A DNA stretch of 64,000 nt from Alsobacter sp045348435 (GTDB lineage Bacteria; Pseudomonadota; Alphaproteobacteria; Rhizobiales; Beijerinckiaceae), in assembly GCF_045348435.1 (NCBI RefSeq), contig NZ_CP157484.1:2666001-2730000 (forward strand), in the 5' to 3' direction. Position numbers and translations under genes: made by a program. The notes beneath the pieces were generated by a model, which was given only the letters and a program-made list of their open reading frames with translations, was not told where the DNA came from and searched no databases. Position 1 is the stretch's first letter. Every line of letters begins with the position of its first letter. Positions 17,850 to 26,858 of the stretch are shown here, one piece after another.

Positions 17850-20288
17850 TCAAACGTCGGCGGCGCCCGCCAGCACGGATTCCAGGCGGATCCGCTGGGC
17901 GGCCAGGCTCTTGGGGCTCGAGCTCTTGAGCGACTTGCCGCGGCCCGAAAGGCTCGGGTTCGTCATGAAATAACGGTGGGCGTTGAAGGGCGTCTCGCCC
18001 TCGGCGGGCGAGACCCGCTGGCTCGTCCCGTCCGGCAGCACGCGCCAGCTCTGCTCGTTGTCGAGGAAGTTGGCGAGCATGATCTGGTCCAGCACCTGCT
18101 GGTGCACGGTCGGATTCAGGATGGGGGCCAGCGCCTCCACCCTGCGGTCGAGGTTGCGCTGCATCAGGTCCGCCGAGGAGATGTAGAGATGCGCCTTCGG
18201 GTGGGGCAGCCCATGGCCGTTGCCGAAGGCGTAGATGCGCGAATGCTCCAGGAAGCGCCCCACGATCGACTTCACCCGAATGTTCTCGGAGAGGCCCGGC
18301 ACGCCCGGCCGCAGGCAGCAGATGCCGCGCACGATGAAGTCGACCTGCACGCCCGCCTTGCTGGCCTCGTAGAGCGCGTCGATGATCTGCGCGTCCACCA
18401 GCGCGTTGCACTTGCCCCAGATCGCCGCCGGACGTCCGGCCTTGGCGTGCGCGATCTCCTCCGCGATGTGGGCCAGGAGCTTCTTCTTCAGCGTCAGCGG
18501 CGACACCGCCATGCGCTCCAGCTCCGCCGGCTCGGCGTAGCCGGTGATGAAGTTGAAGATCCGCGCCACGTCCCGGGCGATCACGGGGTCGGCCGTGAAG
18601 AAGGAGAGGTCCGTGTAGACCCGCGCCGTGATCGGGTGGTAGTTGCCGGTGCCCACATGGCAATAGGTGACGAGCTGGCCCGCCTCGCGGCGCACCACCA
18701 TCGAGAGCTTGGCGTGGGTCTTCAGCTCGATGAAGCCGAACACCACCTGCACGCCCGCCCGCTCCAGGTCGCGCGCCCAGCGGATATTGGCCTCCTCGTC
18801 GAAACGCGCCTTGAGCTCGACCAGCGCGGTGACGCTCTTGCCGGCCTCGGCGGCCTCCGCCAGCGCCTTCACGATGGGGCTGTCGGACGACGTGCGGTAG
18901 AGCGTCTGCTTGATGGCGACGACGTTCGGGTCGCGGGCCGCCTGGGCGAGGAACTGCACCACCACGTCGAAGGACTCGTAAGGGTGGTGGACGATGATGT
19001 CCTTCTGGCGGATCGCCGCGTAGCAGTCCCCGCCATGGTCGCGGATGCGCTCGGGAAAGCGCGGGTTGTAGGGAGAGAATTTGAGGTCCGGCCGCTCGAG
19101 GCCGACGAGCTGCGACAGGTCGTTCAGCGCCAGCATGCCTTCGGTGAAGAACAGCTCCTCCGGCTGCACGTCGAACTCCTTGGCGACGAACTGGCGCAGG
19201 TTCTCCGGCATCGATTCCTCGACCTCCAGGCGGATGACCGATCCGCGCCGCCGCTGCTTCAGCGCCGTCTCGAACACCCGCACGAGATCCTCGGCCTCCT
19301 CCTCCACCTCGATGTCGCTGTCGCGGATGACCCGGAAGCCCCCGAGCCCGCGCACCGTGTAGCCCGGAAAGAGCCGCCCGATGAACAGCGAGATCGCCTG
19401 CTCCACCGCGATGAAGCGCACCGCGCCGGTCTCGGCGAGGTCGGGCAGGCGGATGAACCGGTCCACCTTGTTGGGCACGCGGATCAACGCGTTGAGCAAT
19501 CGCCCGTCCGTGGTCCGGAACAGCTCCAGCGCCAGCGAGAATCCGAGATTGGGAATGAATGGGAAGGGATGCGCCGGGTCGACGGCCAGCGGGGTCAGCA
19601 CCGGGAAGACGTGGTGCAGGAAGAAATCCTCCAGCCAGGCGAGCTCGTTGCGGGTCACCTCCGGCCCGTCCACCAGCACGATGCCCACCTCGAACAGCGC
19701 ATGGCGCAGCTCGCGCCAGCGGCGCTGCTGGTCGCTCGCCAGCACGGTCACGGCCTCGCCGATGCGGGCGAGCTGCTCGGCCGGCGACAGGCCGTCCTGC
19801 GAGAGCTGCACGATGCCGGACTTGAACTGCCCTTTCAGGCCGGCGACCCGGACCATGAAGAACTCGTCGAGATTGTTGGCCGAGATCGACAGGAACCGCA
19901 GCTGCTCCAAAAGAGGATGGCTGAGGTTCGACGCCTCCTCCAGCACCCGCCGGTTGAAGTGAAGCCACGACAATTCGCGGTTGATGAAGCGCTCGGGCGA
20001 GGCGGTCAGGTCGGCCGCGGGCTTCGCCTCGGAGACGACCGCCGCCGGCATCGGCGTGAGCTCGGCCTGGGCTGCGGCCGGCGCCTTAGGGGCGGCGTCC
20101 CGGACGCTGGCGGCGGGGGCGCCGTTTGCGACCGCCGCGTCCCTGGCGCGCGGCGCCTTGGCGGCCTTGGCGCCCTCTCCCGGAGCAGGCTTCGCGGCGG
20201 CCTTCCTGTCGGCCTTGGCCGCACCGGTCGTCTGCTCGTCCTTCAAGGCCACTCGCCGTCTCCCGGGATTGCGCTTCGCGGTCGTCAA
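17850..20288 (-). CDS. ppk1: Polyphosphate kinase 1
   Basis: This 812-residue membrane-associated enzyme polymerises the gamma phosphate of ATP into polyphosphate. The PPK1 N-domain begins at about residue 100 (FINRELSWLHFNRRVLEEA), followed by head and catalytic domains. The autophosphorylated His lies in THAKLSMVVRRE or the following YCHVGTGNYH region, as in the family. The first 95 residues or so are an Ala/Lys/Pro-rich low-complexity extension. The start is a TTG at 20288, preceded by GGGAGAAG at suitable distance. A later GTG in RRRVALKDEQ is possible. It is followed immediately by ppx and preceded by hdaA. Confidence 0.95.
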   Translation of the reverse strand: MTTAKRNPGRRRVALKDEQTTGAAKADRKAAAKPAPGEGAKAAKAPRARDAAVANGAPAASVRDAAPKAPAAAQAELTPMPAAVVSEAKPAADLTASPERFINRELSWLHFNRRVLEEASNLSHPLLEQLRFLSISANNLDEFFMVRVAGLKGQFKSGIVQLSQDGLSPAEQLARIGEAVTVLASDQQRRWRELRHALFEVGIVLVDGPEVTRNELAWLEDFFLHHVFPVLTPLAVDPAHPFPFIPNLGFSLALELFRTTDGRLLNALIRVPNKVDRFIRLPDLAETGAVRFIAVEQAISLFIGRLFPGYTVRGLGGFRVIRDSDIEVEEEAEDLVRVFETALKQRRRGSVIRLEVEESMPENLRQFVAKEFDVQPEELFFTEGMLALNDLSQLVGLERPDLKFSPYNPRFPERIRDHGGDCYAAIRQKDIIVHHPYESFDVVVQFLAQAARDPNVVAIKQTLYRTSSDSPIVKALAEAAEAGKSVTALVELKARFDEEANIRWARDLERAGVQVVFGFIELKTHAKLSMVVRREAGQLVTYCHVGTGNYHPITARVYTDLSFFTADPVIARDVARIFNFITGYAEPAELERMAVSPLTLKKKLLAHIAEEIAHAKAGRPAAIWGKCNALVDAQIIDALYEASKAGVQVDFIVRGICCLRPGVPGLSENIRVKSIVGRFLEHSRIYAFGNGHGLPHPKAHLYISSADLMQRNLDRRVEALAPILNPTVHQQVLDQIMLANFLDNEQSWRVLPDGTSQRVSPAEGETPFNAHRYFMTNPSLSGRGKSLKSSSPKSLAAQRIRLESVLAGAADV

Positions 20289-20351
20289 ACAGCTTCTCCC
20301 AAGGGTCTACGACAAATCGAAGACAGGCAACCGACGCCGGCGCGGCGCGCG

Positions 20352-21041
20352 TCAGCCCGGCTCGTCCCCGTCCCGGATCTTGAGGATCTCCGCCGCCAGC
20401 GGCCGCGTGATGCGGCGCCCTCGGGCGAGCCCCTCCCGGTCGAGCGTCTCCACCACCGCCTGCGCGGCCGCGATCGAGCGGTCGATCCGCAGCGCCAGGT
20501 ACTCCACCACCGAGGTGTCGACCACCAGTTGGCGCTCGATGAACATCTTCACCAGCACGGCGCGGACCAGCGCGTCGTCGGGCTCGCCCAAGGTCGCCGT
20601 GGGGGCCAGGCGCAGCCGGGACAGCAGGTCCGCCGTCGCCAGCCCCCAGTCGGAGGGCGGCGTGCGGGCGGTCAGCAGCAGCGAGGACTTGCGCTCCCGG
20701 GCGATGTTGAGGAGGTGGAACAGCGCGTCCTCCTGCCCCTGCATGGCGTCGCAATCCTCGATCACCAGCGCGCCGGCCGAGGCCAGGTGGGGCACGTCGG
20801 GCAGGCGCAGCGCGGCGCGGGCGACCGTCCAGGCATGGCTGCGCTTGGCCCAGATGGCGGCGCAGTGGCTCTTGCCGGAGCCCGGCGGCCCGATCAGCAG
20901 GAGCACGGAATCTGGCCAGTCCGGCCAACGCTCGAGAACGTCGAAGGCCGCTTCGTTGGAGGCGCTGACGAGGAAGTCCTCGACGTCGAGCCCGGCGTCG
21001 ACGGGCAGGTCCAGCGCGAGCTGGCGAGGCTTTTCGGTCAC
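20352..21041 (-). CDS. hdaA: DnaA-related replication inhibitor (Hda/HdaA type)
   Basis: This 229-residue AAA+ protein is related to DnaA domain III but lacks the DNA-binding domain, as in Hda proteins that promote hydrolysis of DnaA-ATP after initiation. The N-terminus carries a beta-clamp-binding-like motif, RQLALDLP (residues 6-13). Walker A is GPPGSGKS at 51-58 and the Walker B region is ALVIEDCDAM. The GTG at 21041 directly abuts and nearly overlaps the TGA of the upstream permease gene (21044-21046), so the two are translationally coupled. Placement beside ppk matches other alphaproteobacteria. Confidence 0.9.
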   Translation of the reverse strand: MTEKPRQLALDLPVDAGLDVEDFLVSASNEAAFDVLERWPDWPDSVLLLIGPPGSGKSHCAAIWAKRSHAWTVARAALRLPDVPHLASAGALVIEDCDAMQGQEDALFHLLNIARERKSSLLLTARTPPSDWGLATADLLSRLRLAPTATLGEPDDALVRAVLVKMFIERQLVVDTSVVEYLALRIDRSIAAAQAVVETLDREGLARGRRITRPLAAEILKIRDGDEPG

Positions 21042-21043
21042 GC

Positions 21044-22228
21044 TCAGGCGTCCGGCCCGGGGTCGCGCCGCAGCGGCGTCGCGGCGCTGGTGTAGATCGG
21101 GCTCGCCAGATATTGCCGCAGGCCGAACCGCGCCAGCACCCCGGCCGTCGCCGCCAGCGGCACGGCCAGGAGCAGTCCCACGAACCCAAACAGCGTGCCG
21201 AAGGCGAACAGCGCGAACATCAGCCACACCGGATGCAGCCCCACCGCCTCGCCCACGAGCTTGGGCGACAGGACGTTGCCCTCCAGGAACTGCCCGGTGA
21301 AGAACACCGCCAGCACGGCGCCCACCATCACCCAGTCGGGCCAGAACTGCACGATGGCGACCGACGCCGCCAGCACGAGGCCGGTCAGCGACCCCACATA
21401 GGGAATGAACGAGATCAGCCCCGCCAGCATGCCGATCAGGAAGCCGAAATTCAGCCCGCAGAGGAGCAGGCCGACCGCGTACCACGTGCCCAGCAGCAGG
21501 CACACCAGCGACTGCCCGCGGATGAAGCCGCCGATGGCGTCGTTGATCTCGCGGGCCAGCCCGCGGACCGTCATCCGATGGCGGGGAGGAACCCAGCTGT
21601 CGACCTTCTCGATCATGTGGTCCCAGTCCACCAGCAGGTAGAAGGCCACCACGGGCGTCACCACGAGCAGCGAGACGAGCCCGATCAGGGTCTGGCTGCC
21701 GCTCCACAGCGACTTCAGCACGTCGCCCAGCCAGGCGATGCCCTTGCCGATGAAATCGCCCAGCGAGTTCTGCAGGTCGGGCGCGACGGTCCCGCCGAAG
21801 CGCTCCAGCAGGGGGCGGCCGCGTTCGGCCACGAGCTGCTGCAGCCGTTGCGCGTAGCCCGGCACCTTCTCGGCGAAATCGGCGAGATTGCTGGCCAGCA
21901 CCGGCAGGAGCAGGAGCATCGCCACCACGAAGACGAAGACGAAAAGGCCGAGGATGGCCACCGACGCCCAGAGCCGGCTGCAGCCCAGCCGCTCCAGCCG
22001 GTCGGCCAGCGGGTCGAGGAAATAGGCGAGCGCCAGCCCGGCCACGAAGGGCAGCAGGATGCCGCTGAACACGTAGATGCACAGGCCCGCGACCCCGAGC
22101 GCGACCAGCCAGAACGCCGCCTGCCGCTGCAGCGACATCGGCCGTTCGGAGACGTCCGGCGTCACGTCGGCCGGCTGGACGGCCGGGCGATCATAGGGGG
22201 CGATCACGACGCCATGTGTTTCAGCCAT
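21044..22228 (-). CDS. AI-2E/PerM-family permease
   Basis: This 394-residue polytopic membrane protein belongs to the AI-2E transporter (PerM, DUF20) family. It has an N-terminal pair of membrane helices (residues about 35-75 and 85-110), a long soluble segment, then a cluster of helices with the family-typical ISFIPYVGSLTGL and VLSPKLVGEAVGLHPVWL. Substrates differ between members and cannot be inferred. The ATG at 22228 overlaps the end of pgsA by 25 bases and the gene leads directly into hdaA, so pgsA, this permease and hdaA probably form one transcript. Confidence 0.9.
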   Translation of the reverse strand: MAETHGVVIAPYDRPAVQPADVTPDVSERPMSLQRQAAFWLVALGVAGLCIYVFSGILLPFVAGLALAYFLDPLADRLERLGCSRLWASVAILGLFVFVFVVAMLLLLPVLASNLADFAEKVPGYAQRLQQLVAERGRPLLERFGGTVAPDLQNSLGDFIGKGIAWLGDVLKSLWSGSQTLIGLVSLLVVTPVVAFYLLVDWDHMIEKVDSWVPPRHRMTVRGLAREINDAIGGFIRGQSLVCLLLGTWYAVGLLLCGLNFGFLIGMLAGLISFIPYVGSLTGLVLAASVAIVQFWPDWVMVGAVLAVFFTGQFLEGNVLSPKLVGEAVGLHPVWLMFALFAFGTLFGFVGLLLAVPLAATAGVLARFGLRQYLASPIYTSAATPLRRDPGPDA

Positions 22229-22743
22229 CGTGCGAGATAGGCGCCCGCCGATGCGATCGTCAAGCAGGCCACGACCGCCATGCCGACCTCGACGAGCCGG
22301 GATTCGTGGAAGCCGGAGCTGAGCGACCCCAGGATCACCGCCGCGAAGGCGATCTGCGCCGTGGTGTTCGCCTTGGACAGCCGCGACGGATTGATCGCGA
22401 TGGGCTTGCCCATCAGCCAGGACAGGATGATCGCGCCCAGGATCATGATGTCGCGCGACACGACCACGATGGCGAGCCAGCCTGGCAACTGGCCCACGAT
22501 GGCCAGCGAGACGTAGATGGAGACCAGCAGCGCCTTGTCGGCGAGCGGGTCCATATAGGCGCCCAGCTCGGAGCGCATGTCGAAGCGCCGGGCGATGTAG
22601 CCGTCCACCGCGTCGGAGACGCCCGCGATGGCGAAGGCGACGAATGCGAGGGTCCATTCGGACTGGCCGATCATCGCCACCACGAACGGAACCAGCAGGA
22701 ACCGGCCGATGGTGATCAGATTCGGGATGTTCACGACGCGCAT
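22204..22743 (-). CDS. pgsA: CDP-alcohol phosphatidyltransferase (PgsA-like)
   Basis: This integral membrane enzyme of 179 residues probably makes phosphatidylglycerol phosphate from CDP-diacylglycerol and glycerol-3-phosphate. The complete CDP-alcohol motif is visible as SDAVDGYIARRFDMRS followed by GAYMDPLADK (DG..AR........G...D...D). Four to five further hydrophobic helices follow. The ATG at 22743 is preferred over a TTG two codons upstream. It is divergent from purM with about 140 bases between starts. Substrate specificity within the family is inferred from length and from similarity to PgsA. Confidence 0.87.
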   Translation of the reverse strand: MRVVNIPNLITIGRFLLVPFVVAMIGQSEWTLAFVAFAIAGVSDAVDGYIARRFDMRSELGAYMDPLADKALLVSIYVSLAIVGQLPGWLAIVVVSRDIMILGAIILSWLMGKPIAINPSRLSKANTTAQIAFAAVILGSLSSGFHESRLVEVGMAVVACLTIASAGAYLARWLKHMAS

Positions 22744-22881
22744 GATCAAAGCTTAGGCGACCGGGGCGCCTTTCGCGAGCTTTCGCCCGCGCAAGAGCGG
22801 CGGTCCTCACAGGCAAGCGGGCCGCGCCCCTTGCCAGCCCGCCCCTGGCGGCTTACTCCGCCCGCAGGACGGAGGACTTCC

Positions 22882-23967
22882 ATGGCGACCGACAAGGGCG
22901 GCGGACTGACTTACGCGCAAGCGGGCGTCGACATCGACGCCGGGAACGCCATGGTCGAGGCGATCAAGCCGCTCGTGCGCGCCACCGCGCGCCCGGGCGC
23001 CGACGCCGTGATCGGCGGCTTCGGCGGCCTGTTCGACCTCAAGGCCGCCGGCTTCAAGGATCCGGTGCTGGTCGCGGCCAATGACGGCGTCGGCACCAAG
23101 GTCAAGATCGCGATCGAGACCGGCAAGCACGACACGATCGGGGTCGACCTCGTCGCCATGAGCGTCAACGACCTCGTGGTGCAGGGCGCCGAGCCGCTGT
23201 TCTTCCTGGACTATTTCGCCACCGGCAAGCTCGCCCCGCATGTCGGCGCGCAGGTCATCGCGGGCGTGGCGAAAGCCTGCCGGGAGGCCGGCTGCGCCCT
23301 GATCGGCGGCGAGACGGCCGAAATGCCCGGCCTCTACAACGAAGGCGACTACGACCTCGCGGGCTTTGCGGTGGGCGCCGCCGAGCGCGGGACGCTGCTG
23401 CCCCGCCCCGACATCGCCGACGGCGACGTCCTCATCGGCCTGCGCTCTTCGGGCCTGCACTCAAACGGCTTCTCGCTCGTCCGCCACATCGTGGACCTGA
23501 GCGGCCTGCCCTGGGAGGCCCCGGCGCCCTTCGAGCCCGAGCAGGCCATCGGGGCGGCCCTCCTCGAGCCGACGCGCCTCTACGTGAAGCCGATCCTGGC
23601 CGCGCTGAGGAGCACCACGGGAATCAAGGCCCTGGCCCACATCACCGGGGGCGGCTTCCCGGACAACATCCCGCGCGTGCTGCCCGACGGCCTCGCCGCG
23701 GTGGTGGAGCTCTCGGCCGTGCCGGCGCAGCCGGTCTTCAAGTGGCTCGCCGCCGTCGGCGGGGTGACCGAGGCGGAGATGCTGCGCACCTTCAACTGCG
23801 GCATCGGCATGGTGGTGGTCGTCGCGGCCGCGGAGGCCGACGCCGTCACGGCCGCCTTCGAGCAGGCCGGCGAAGAGCCCGTGCGCCTGGGGCGCCTCGC
23901 GCCGCGCAAGGACGGCCAGGCCGTGGTCTACAAGGGTCAGCTCGACCTGGCCCTGCCGAACCCATGA
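22882..23967 (+). CDS. purM: Phosphoribosylformylglycinamidine cyclo-ligase (AIR synthetase)
   Basis: This 361-residue ATP-dependent enzyme closes the imidazole ring in purine synthesis (FGAM to AIR). Family hallmarks are LTYAQAGVDIDAGNAMVEAI at the N-terminus, VAANDGVGTKVKIAIETGKH, and the glycine-rich GGETAEMPGLY. GGAGG is 6 bases before the ATG. The stop overlaps the purN start as ATGA, so the two genes are coupled. Confidence 0.97.
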   Translation: MATDKGGGLTYAQAGVDIDAGNAMVEAIKPLVRATARPGADAVIGGFGGLFDLKAAGFKDPVLVAANDGVGTKVKIAIETGKHDTIGVDLVAMSVNDLVVQGAEPLFFLDYFATGKLAPHVGAQVIAGVAKACREAGCALIGGETAEMPGLYNEGDYDLAGFAVGAAERGTLLPRPDIADGDVLIGLRSSGLHSNGFSLVRHIVDLSGLPWEAPAPFEPEQAIGAALLEPTRLYVKPILAALRSTTGIKALAHITGGGFPDNIPRVLPDGLAAVVELSAVPAQPVFKWLAAVGGVTEAEMLRTFNCGIGMVVVVAAAEADAVTAAFEQAGEEPVRLGRLAPRKDGQAVVYKGQLDLALPNP

Positions 23968-24614
23968 CACGCCGGCGCACCGCGATCCTGATCTCGGGCC
24001 GCGGCTCCAACATGGAGGCGCTGATCCAGGCCGCGCGGGATCCGTCCTTCCCGGCCGAGATCGCGCTCGTCCTGTCCAACCGTCCCGGCGCGGGCGGCCT
24101 GGACAAAGCGTCGCAGGCGGGCGTGCCCACCGCGGTCGTGGACCACCGGTCCCATCCCGACCGGGACGGCTTCGAGGCGGCCATGCAGGCGCAGCTTCAG
24201 GCCCACGGCGTCGAGTTCGTCTGTCTCGCCGGCTTCATGCGCATCCTCACCGCAGGCTTCATCGCTCGCTGGGAAGACCGTCTGATCAACATCCACCCGT
24301 CCCTGCTGCCCGCGTTCCGCGGACTGCGCACGCATGAGCGCGCGCTCGCCGAAGGCGTGCGCATCCATGGCTGCACGGTGCATTACGTCGTCCCCGAGCT
24401 CGACGCCGGCCCCATCATCGCGCAGGCCGCCGTTCCGGTCCTGGACGACGACACCGCCGAGACGCTCGGCGCGCGGGTGCTCCAGGCCGAGCACGCGCTC
24501 TACCCCTTCGGCCTGTCGCTCGCGGCCGGCGGCCGGGCCCGCCGCGAGGGCCAGCGGGTACGCGTCGCCGGCGGAAAACCCCAGCCCGCCCTTGTCAGCC
24601 CTTTGCTGGATTGA
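23964..24614 (+). CDS. purN: Phosphoribosylglycinamide formyltransferase
   Basis: This 216-residue enzyme transfers a formyl group from 10-formyl-tetrahydrofolate to GAR in purine synthesis. The N-terminal ISGRGSNMEALI binds the phosphate of GAR. The catalytic Asn/His pair is in INIHPSLLPAFRGLRTHERAL, and the catalytic Asp is in HYVVPELDAGPII. It overlaps purM by four bases (ATGA). The family is unambiguous. Confidence 0.96.
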   Translation: MTRRRTAILISGRGSNMEALIQAARDPSFPAEIALVLSNRPGAGGLDKASQAGVPTAVVDHRSHPDRDGFEAAMQAQLQAHGVEFVCLAGFMRILTAGFIARWEDRLINIHPSLLPAFRGLRTHERALAEGVRIHGCTVHYVVPELDAGPIIAQAAVPVLDDDTAETLGARVLQAEHALYPFGLSLAAGGRARREGQRVRVAGGKPQPALVSPLLD

Positions 24615-24691
24615 CCGAAGTCGCCACACGCCTCATTGCGCCTCTGGGTTGCCATGATCCTGCCGGCTTTCGGCGAGTTCATCAGTCAACT

Positions 24692-24707
24692 CCTTGCAAA
24701 AGCAAGG
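24692..24707. promoter_or_regulatory. Perfect short hairpin upstream of the small ORF
   Basis: CCTTGC-AAAA-GCAAGG is a six-base-pair stem with a four-base loop, 78 bases after purN and 20 bases before the ATG of the small membrane ORF. It lacks a T-tract, so it is not a convincing terminator. It could be an operator or an mRNA structure. Function unknown. Confidence 0.35.
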
Positions 24708-24726
24708 TGATTCGGGGCAGAGCACG

Positions 24727-24936
24727 ATGCGGCACAGACACTGGTCTGCGTTTTCGATGATCCTCGCGGTGGTCGCCCTTCTGGGTGGAACGGCGCTCAC
24801 GATCGACGTCGCGGTGCGGCGGATCTCACATGGGCCCTCGCCCATGGTGCTGGACGAAACCGAGCTGGGCGACTTCTTTTACGACCTGACGTCGGCGACC
24901 TTCACCGACGCTCCCTCGCCGCTGTCGCGGTGGTAG
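24727..24936 (+). CDS. Possible small single-span membrane protein
   Basis: This open frame of 69 residues begins MRHRHWSAFSM and has one hydrophobic segment (ILAVVALLGGTALTIDVAV) followed by an acidic tail. A weak GGGGC lies 10 bases before the ATG. The last 58 bases overlap the convergent DinB-like gene, which lowers confidence. No family is recognised. Confidence 0.35.
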   Translation: MRHRHWSAFSMILAVVALLGGTALTIDVAVRRISHGPSPMVLDETELGDFFYDLTSATFTDAPSPLSRW

Positions 24937-25415
24937 AACAACAGGTCGAGTTCGGGCGCCTCGACGCCGAGGCCCGTCAGGAGGGCGTGGACCTGGCCGC
25001 GATGGTGCGTCTGGTGGTTGAAGAAGTGGTCCAGGGCGGGCGCTAGCGGCTGGGCGAAGACCTCGCCCGTCGTCACTCGCGCATAGCGGATGGACCCGGC
25101 GAGCGTCTCCTCGGTCAGTCCCCGCGCGAAGGCGACGATCCGGGCGTCCTCCGCCTCGCGCGCCAGCCTCAGATCCTCCAGCCGGTCGTACAGGATGACG
25201 TCCAGCCGCTTCGGCGCGTCGCCCTCGCCCGTGAAACGCCGCATCCAGATGCGATCCGCCACCAGCAGATGGTTCAGTGTTCCGTGCACGGACCGGAAGA
25301 ACGCTCCCCTGTCGGCGCGGTAATCCGCGTCCTCGAGCTGCGCCGCCGCGTCGTAGAGGCGACGATTGGCCCAGGCGTTGTAGCCGGCGAAGGAGCGAAT
25401 GCGCAGGCGATTCAT
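24879..25415 (-). CDS. DinB-family putative metal-dependent hydrolase
   Basis: This 178-residue four-helix-bundle protein belongs to the DinB/YfiT-like superfamily. The metal-binding histidines are in the expected places: NHLLVADRIWMRR in helix 2 and FFNHQTHHRGQ in the third helix. Members bind divalent metal and several act as thiol-dependent transferases; the role here is unknown. The ATG at 25415 has AGGTCC before it. It is divergent from the aquaporin gene with a gap of about 90 bases. Confidence 0.88.
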   Translation of the reverse strand: MNRLRIRSFAGYNAWANRRLYDAAAQLEDADYRADRGAFFRSVHGTLNHLLVADRIWMRRFTGEGDAPKRLDVILYDRLEDLRLAREAEDARIVAFARGLTEETLAGSIRYARVTTGEVFAQPLAPALDHFFNHQTHHRGQVHALLTGLGVEAPELDLLFYHRDSGEGASVKVADVRS

Positions 25416-25506
25416 CTGAGGACCTTTGTCAATCCGACGGGCCGGGTCTACGCTGGAGCTTGGCTTCGATGCGGGATGCTACCCCGGAGTCGTTGGAGGG
25501 GAACAG

Positions 25507-26208
25507 ATGAAACGATATTTGGCGGAAGGGCTCGGCACGGCCGCGCTTGTCTTGATCGGCTGCGGCGCCGTCGCGGTCAGCGGCCTCGGAACGGTGCTCG
25601 GCGGCGGCGTTCCCAGCGGGCCTCTCGCCATTCTGCCCATCGCGATCGCGTTCGGCTTCACGGTGACGGCCATGGCCTACGGCATCGGCCCGATTTCGGG
25701 ATGCCACATCAACCCGGCCGTCACGGCGGCGGTGTGGTCGGCCGGACGCATGACCGGCGGCGACGCGCTGCGCTACGTCGCCGCGCAGGTGATCGGGGCC
25801 GTGCTGGGCGCCGGGCTCCTCGTCGTCATCCTGATGGGCCGCAAGGGCGGCTACGACCTGGCCCAGTCCGGGCTCGGCCAGAACGGCTGGGGAGCGGACT
25901 GGAGCGTCTTCTCGGCTTTCGTCAGCGAGGTCGTCGCCACCTTCCTGTTCACGGTCGTGATCCTCGGCTCCACCTCGAAGATCGGCGCCACGCCGGTCGC
26001 CGGGCTGGCCATCGGCATCACGCTCCTGGTCCTGCACCTGCCGTTCGTGGCCATCACGGGCCTGTCGGTGAACCCGGCCCGCTCCTTCGGGCCGGCGCTC
26101 TTCGTGGGCGGCCAGGCGTTGGCGCAGCTGTGGCTCTTCATCGTCGCGCCCGTCCTCGGCGGCCTTGCGGCCGGCGCCCTGTTCCGCAATCGGGCCCTGG
26201 CCGACTGA
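25507..26208 (+). CDS. aqpZ: Aquaporin Z-type water channel
   Basis: This 233-residue MIP-family channel has six predicted membrane helices. Both NPA boxes are intact: SGCHINPAVT in the first half and SVNPARSFGPA in the second. The Arg after the second NPA belongs to the selectivity filter, and the HINPAV/NPARS context is that of AqpZ water channels rather than glycerol facilitators. GGGGA lies 5 bases before the ATG. Confidence 0.93.
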   Translation: MKRYLAEGLGTAALVLIGCGAVAVSGLGTVLGGGVPSGPLAILPIAIAFGFTVTAMAYGIGPISGCHINPAVTAAVWSAGRMTGGDALRYVAAQVIGAVLGAGLLVVILMGRKGGYDLAQSGLGQNGWGADWSVFSAFVSEVVATFLFTVVILGSTSKIGATPVAGLAIGITLLVLHLPFVAITGLSVNPARSFGPALFVGGQALAQLWLFIVAPVLGGLAAGALFRNRALAD

Positions 26209-26350
26209 CGGCGAACCGGCCGCGGCGCGCCCGGCGCGTCGCGGTCTCGCACGTCTCCTTGTGGCCCGGCGCCGCCGCTTGTATAAGCCGGGCGCCGCAC
26301 GGCCGTCGCCGCCGCAATCCGGCGGACAATCCATCAGGAGACAATTCGTC

Positions 26351-26773
26351 ATGGCGCTCGAGCGCACTTTTTCGATCATCAAGCCCGACGCCACGCAGCG
26401 CAATCTGACGGGTTCCGTGAACGCCGTCATCGAGGCCGCCGGCCTGCGCATCGTGGCCCAGAAGCGGATCCAGATGACCCGCCAGCAGGCCGAGACGTTC
26501 TACGCCGTCCACAAGGAGCGGCCCTTCTTCGGCGAGCTCGTCGACTTCATGATCTCCGCGCCCGTCGTGGTGCAGGTGCTGGAAGGCGAGAACGCCATCG
26601 CCAAGTACCGCGAAGTGATGGGCGCCACGAACCCGGCCAACGCCGCCGACGGCACCATCCGCAAGCTCTTCGCCAAGTCGGTGGGCGAGAACTCGGTCCA
26701 TGGCTCGGACGCTCCGGAGACCGCGGCCGTCGAGATCGCGCAGTTCTTCGCCGGGAACGAGATCGTCGGCTGA
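26351..26773 (+). CDS. ndk: Nucleoside diphosphate kinase
   Basis: This 140-residue housekeeping enzyme equilibrates nucleoside triphosphates through a phospho-histidine. The start is MALERTFSIIKPDATQRN and the catalytic His is in the signature NSVHGSDAPETA. AGGAG is placed 9 bases before the ATG. The length is exactly that of bacterial Ndk. The gene appears monocistronic. Confidence 0.97.
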   Translation: MALERTFSIIKPDATQRNLTGSVNAVIEAAGLRIVAQKRIQMTRQQAETFYAVHKERPFFGELVDFMISAPVVVQVLEGENAIAKYREVMGATNPANAADGTIRKLFAKSVGENSVHGSDAPETAAVEIAQFFAGNEIVG

Positions 26774-26858
26774 CTACAACCGAAATTGCAACTGACGGTT
26801 GGTTGAGAGAATCAAGCGTCGGAAATCTGCTGGCGGGGACCACCAGAGGGTTCCCGCC

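Noticed and set aside
17769..21095. Open frame of over 1100 codons on the plus strand opposite ppk1, hdaA and the permease
   Set aside because: Same artefact of high GC. No ribosome site or family signature, and it covers several clear genes.
26777..26801. CAACCG/CGGTTG stem as ndk terminator
   Set aside because: Six-base stem with a 13-base loop and no T-run; too weak to call.
26799..26830. FNR-like box TTGAGAGAATCAA after ndk
   Set aside because: The half-sites are separated by five bases rather than the six required.
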